This document shows, piece after piece, positions 61,400 to 64,000 of a stretch of 64,000 nt of DNA. Numbering within the stretch: the stretch's first letter is position 1; each line of letters begins with the position of its first letter. A model generated the notes under the pieces. That model did no database searches. It was given only the letters and a program-made list of their open reading frames with translations, and was not told where the DNA came from. The translations under genes were made by a program, and so were the position numbers. The stretch covers positions 327,010 through 391,009 of the forward strand of contig CAJGBI010000001.1 in assembly GCA_904424815.1 (NCBI GenBank), in the 5' to 3' direction. Source of the stretch: Puniceicoccaceae bacterium Marseille-Q1082 (lineage in GTDB: Bacteria > Verrucomicrobiota > Verrucomicrobiia > Opitutales > Intestinicryptomonadaceae).

Positions 61400-61693
61400 A
61401 AAACAAGAGGGAAATCCCCTGCGAAATTGTGGTCGGCACGATGGAAATTCTCAACGGCTGCGAGAAAAAACTTGAATGCATGGTCGATTTTATCGGGGAT
61501 TTGAAGCGCCCTACGGCTCCGGAATATCCGGAGCCCGCCGGAATTACCGCAAGCTACGAATCGGCGACGGAAGACGCCGAGCGCCTTTCCCAACATCAGA
61601 ATCGCAGGGGAAGGGGTCAACGAGGCCGGGAGAATGCTGTTAAGCAGGCTCGAATTGCCCGCGGCGGCGGAGTCGATGAAGTTGAATCCGTAA
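61396..61693 (+). pseudogene. Frameshifted hypothetical gene
   Basis: The frame starting MKNKREIPCEIVVGTMEILNG keeps GC-rich codon use up to about residue 65 (...SATEDAERL). From about 61588 the sensible protein continues in the +1 frame as FPNIRIAGEGVNEAGRMLLS..., ending at TAA 61691-61693. The frame-0 reading past this point becomes Arg/Gly-rich. One extra base near the run CTTTCCC would explain it: a disabling mutation, a base error, or programmed +1 slippage. Family unknown. Confidence 0.5.
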
Positions 61694-61983
61694 AGGTCGA
61701 CGAAGTTTTTGGCGAAAAATGCGCAAACCTCTCGAAGGGCTATCAGAATTTAAAGATTTGCTGCAATAAGATGTGTTTAATAGCGCGCCGCTTGCCTTGA
61801 AAAATAAAGCGGAATTTTTGGAAATTTCTTTTTTTGCTATTCTGGCGATGGCGTTGCGGTTGTCGGCGCTTGCAAAAGGGCGGGGAGTGTCTTGGGCGAG
61901 GCCGGTTGGTTTGCGCGCAATTTGCATACTTTATTTTGACGAAAAGCTGTTGGCAGGTTCTTTTGCGTGGATTGCGGCATTTT

Positions 61984-62196
61984 ATGGAAAATTCGCGCTT
62001 TATTGGGGCGCATGCGGAGAGAGTGGAAGGGTATTTGAAGCATGTCAGGATCGCCGCAAAGGGCGCGCGTTTGCGCGAATGTTCGTCCGCCGAGAAGTTT
62101 CTTCGGCGGGTTTTCCGTAAGGTTTTCCGCCGGCGTTGCCCGTTCCGCGATTCTTTCGTTTTGATTCCCAAGCCGGCAACCGCCGGCATTCAATAA
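61984..62196 (+). CDS. Possible short protein or gene remnant
   Basis: ATG 61984 opens a 70-residue basic frame (MENSRFIGAHAERVEGYLKHV ... DSFVLIPKPATAGIQ). No signal, no known domain. The plausible ending suggests the 3' part of a former gene. Confidence 0.25.
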   Translation: MENSRFIGAHAERVEGYLKHVRIAAKGARLRECSSAEKFLRRVFRKVFRRRCPFRDSFVLIPKPATAGIQ

Positions 62197-62366
62197 TCTA
62201 ACGCGAGCTTCGGGCGTATTCCGCCGATGCGGAACAGATTTTTTTTGCCGTGCGCTTCGGGAATTTGACAATCGCCTTTGAAAAGCGCGCAGGTTGGTTG
62301 CGATGGAGCAAAAACGCCCGCCGGAATACGGGGCTTGCATCATCTCCCTACGGTTCTCAATGGCTC

Positions 62367-62394
62367 AAAAAAAAAAGGCGGCCCGCAGGCCGCC
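62367..62394 (-). terminator. Terminator of the PEGA lipoprotein gene
   Basis: GGCGGCC (62377-62383), loop CGCA, GGCCGCC (62388-62394). On the minus strand this is followed by ten T residues (plus-strand A run 62367-62376), 20 bases after the stop of the gene at 62415. Confidence 0.9.
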
Positions 62395-62414
62395 GCCATA
62401 GATATGAAAGAAAT

Positions 62415-62885
62415 TTATTTCTGGGAGAAGAATTCCGTGATTGCGAGAATCATGTAGGAGTGTTCTTCGGGGGTGATTTCGCCGCTCTTGCGCATGGCGT
62501 CGGCCTTTTCAATGGACTTGCTCAGATCTCCGAAAGGATCGTTGCCTACGACGTCGGGAAGAAACGCGGGCGTGAGCTTGGTGACGACATTTGCAGGTTC
62601 GAATTCCTTGTAATAGCCGGCGTCGACGAGCGGGCCGAATTTGATGAACGGATTCGACTTGGCGGTGGCAAGGTTGACATTCACGTCCTTGTACCCCTTC
62701 TTGACGAGCTTGATGTCGTAGACTCCGTCCTTTTCGAGGTTGACGATGGCGGGGGTCTGCCCGACGAGTTCGTCGTTCACGAAAACATTTGCTCCCTCGG
62801 GCATGGAAGTCACCGCGACGTCTTCGGTGAAGGTGCACGCGGAGAGAATGATTGCGAAAACAGGGGTTAAAAGTAGTTTTTTCAT
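62415..62885 (-). CDS. PEGA-domain lipoprotein
   Basis: The 156-residue product has a lipoprotein signal (MKKLLLTPVFAIILSAC, cut before Cys17) and then a PEGA domain (VAVTSMPEGANVFVNDELVGQTPAIVNLEKDGVYDIKLVKKGYK). PEGA domains occur in surface or envelope proteins. The C-terminal ~65 residues are charged with no known fold. Function unknown. Confidence 0.82.
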   Translation of the reverse strand: MKKLLLTPVFAIILSACTFTEDVAVTSMPEGANVFVNDELVGQTPAIVNLEKDGVYDIKLVKKGYKDVNVNLATAKSNPFIKFGPLVDAGYYKEFEPANVVTKLTPAFLPDVVGNDPFGDLSKSIEKADAMRKSGEITPEEHSYMILAITEFFSQK

Positions 62886-63009
62886 ATCAATTATTTTATC
62901 TGTCGAATTGAACTGTTGTTGGGTAGAGGCTGTCAGTATTTTCGGGAAAAGTCAAGCGTTTTGATGTTTTTTTTTTGAAGAGTTTCTCTTTTTTCTTTGA
63001 ATTTTCGCG

Positions 63010-63810
63010 TCAGAGGCGCGAGAGCTCTTCGGAACGCTTTTGGGCGGCTTTGAGCGCGTCGGCGACAGTCTTTCTAAAGCCGCTCTTTTCGAAAACTTCG
63101 AGAGCCGCGAGTGTCGTGCCGCCCGGGCTCGATACGGCGGTTCTGAGCTCGTCCGCGCTGAGTTCGGAAGAGTTTAGCAGCATCGCCGAGCCGAGCAGGG
63201 TTTTTACAGTCAACTTTTTCGCCTCGGCATCCGTAAATCCTATCGATTTCGCGCCCTCGATAAGCGCTGCGGCGAACTCGAACACATAGCCCGGGCCGCT
63301 GCCCGAGAGGGCGGTCACGGCGTCGAGGCGGCTTTCACCGACCTGCATGTATTCGCCTATCGCGCCGAGCGCGGTTTCTACCGCCCCGAGCTCGTCCGCG
63401 GAGAGTTCGGATTCCGGCGCAAAGCACGATATACCCTGCGAAATTTGCGCGGGCATATTTGGCATCACCCTCACGATTTTCCCCACGCTGGGGAAGCATT
63501 CGCGGAGTCTCGCTATCGTGGTTCCCGCGAGAATGGATATAAGGAGTTTTGCGCGCGCTCCCCGCGCGGACTTCGCAACCTCCGCGAGCTGCTGGGGCTT
63601 GCAGGCGGCTACAATCGTTTGCGCGCCGGCGAAGAGGTCTTCGAGCGACTCGCAAAGAGATATTCCGGTTTCGGCGGACAGCTTTTTCCCCGTGTCGTCG
63701 TTTCCGCACGAACAGGCGATTTCTTCGGGTTTTGCAGCTCCCGAGGAAATCATGCCCCTGACGATTGCGCCGGCCATTTTTCCGGCGCCGATAAATCCGA
63801 ATCTCATCAT
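63010..63810 (-). CDS. proC: Pyrroline-5-carboxylate reductase
   Basis: The 266-residue enzyme reduces P5C to proline. Rossmann motif FGFIGAGKMAGAIVRGM at the N-terminus, the segment VRVMPNMPAQISQGISCFA, and the active-site region ALSGSGPGYVFEFAAALIEGAKSIG and SPGGTTLAALEVFEKSG are all present. The start may be the first or second Met. Confidence 0.95.
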   Translation of the reverse strand: MMRFGFIGAGKMAGAIVRGMISSGAAKPEEIACSCGNDDTGKKLSAETGISLCESLEDLFAGAQTIVAACKPQQLAEVAKSARGARAKLLISILAGTTIARLRECFPSVGKIVRVMPNMPAQISQGISCFAPESELSADELGAVETALGAIGEYMQVGESRLDAVTALSGSGPGYVFEFAAALIEGAKSIGFTDAEAKKLTVKTLLGSAMLLNSSELSADELRTAVSSPGGTTLAALEVFEKSGFRKTVADALKAAQKRSEELSRL

Positions 63811-63892
63811 TTATCGGATATAAACATTTTGCGCGCGCCAAGTCAAGATTCTACTTGGCGCGCGCGGAACATTTCGGGCGTGAAAGGACGGG

Positions 63893-64000
63893 TCAGGCGA
63901 GTTCGAGGGCGAATTCGCGCGCTATTGCCGACAGGAATTTGGCGGCTCGGTTGTTTGCCTCTATTATGTTGGGCGCGATATTTGCTATCTGCCCTATTTT
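63893..64000 (-). CDS. C-terminal fragment of an unidentified gene (5' end outside window)
   Basis: On the minus strand a frame is open from the window edge to TGA at 63893-63895, giving 35 residues (KIGQIANIAPNIIEANNRAAK ... REFALELA). Codon use is regular. The family cannot be told. Confidence 0.45.
   Translation of the reverse strand, partial: KIGQIANIAPNIIEANNRAAKFLSAIAREFALELA

Larger units (their letters stand above)
61694..62414. other. Region without firm genes; possible remnants
   Basis: This 721-base region contains the small open frame at 61984-62196, a hairpin (CCGCCGA...TCGGCGG, about 62078-62100) and the terminator at 62367-62394. Composition changes along it. It looks like decayed DNA rather than a regulatory block. 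Confidence 0.5.

Noticed and set aside
61237-61620. Minus-strand open frame over the frameshifted gene pair.
   Set aside because: The plus-strand pair has coupled starts and better codon use on both sides of the shift.

Overview
The window looks like a chromosomal segment of a GC-rich, Gram-negative, didermic bacterium of the PVC group, most likely a verrucomicrobium of the Opitutae type. The evidence is BamA/Skp, LptB and TolB (outer membrane), HprK next to LptB, a LacI-type regulator, a PEP-CTERM-tailed protein, a Tat-exported Gfo/Idh protein, and start codons that are mostly preceded by A/T-rich stretches rather than strong Shine-Dalgarno sites. The taxonomic call is inference. Housekeeping genes dominate, and there is no rRNA operon and no recognisable transposase.

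Layout. 1-243: tail of an unidentified gene and its terminator. 328-6918: iron/haem-linked block with a candidate metal-repressor dyad, a three-haem di-haem-oxidoreductase-family lipoprotein, a chorismatase-like RidA-fold protein and a complete siderophore ABC importer (two FecCD permeases, ATPase, binding protein). 7057-16569: tyrS, a MATE exporter, tolB, thrH, purM, ychF and the ResB-CcsA cytochrome c maturation pair. 16616-16689: tRNA-Pro(CGG). 16802-23668: an AT-richer CRISPR-Cas type II-C locus with cas9-cas1-cas2 on the plus strand, a compact tracrRNA on the minus strand directly after cas2, and an array of 34 repeats and 33 spacers. 23700-28575: minus-strand run cutA, CNNM/CBS protein, small lipoprotein, rlmN, prenyl diphosphate synthase, hemA, pointing into the array. 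28778-46908: Gfo/Idh oxidoreductase, then rplY-pth-rpsF-ssb-rplI-dnaB-bamA-skp, lptB-hprK-metH-rodA and rng. 46909-48840: AT-rich accessory patch with small unknown proteins and a Sel1-repeat protein. 48822-54565: LacI-type regulator, recN, ftsK. 54566-56634: hairpin-rich accessory patch with a PEP-CTERM gene remnant. 56809-60945: recJ, sucC, sucD. 61157-62196: degraded or frameshifted small unknown genes. 62415-64000: PEGA lipoprotein, proC and a gene fragment.

How the parts work together. ResB and CcsA could attach haem to periplasmic cytochromes such as the three-haem protein at 580; hemA starts the haem (tetrapyrrole) pathway and the importer would bring in the iron. The CRISPR locus appears functional on paper: all Cas9 RuvC and HNH catalytic residues are present, Cas1 and Cas2 are intact, the repeats are uniform, and a tracrRNA with promoter, anti-repeat and terminator can be drawn. 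The most notable points are the antisense, roughly 77-nt tracrRNA whose U-tract abuts the cas2 stop codon, and the array polarity: guide transcription runs toward cas2, while the decayed repeat lies at the opposite, transcription-upstream end.
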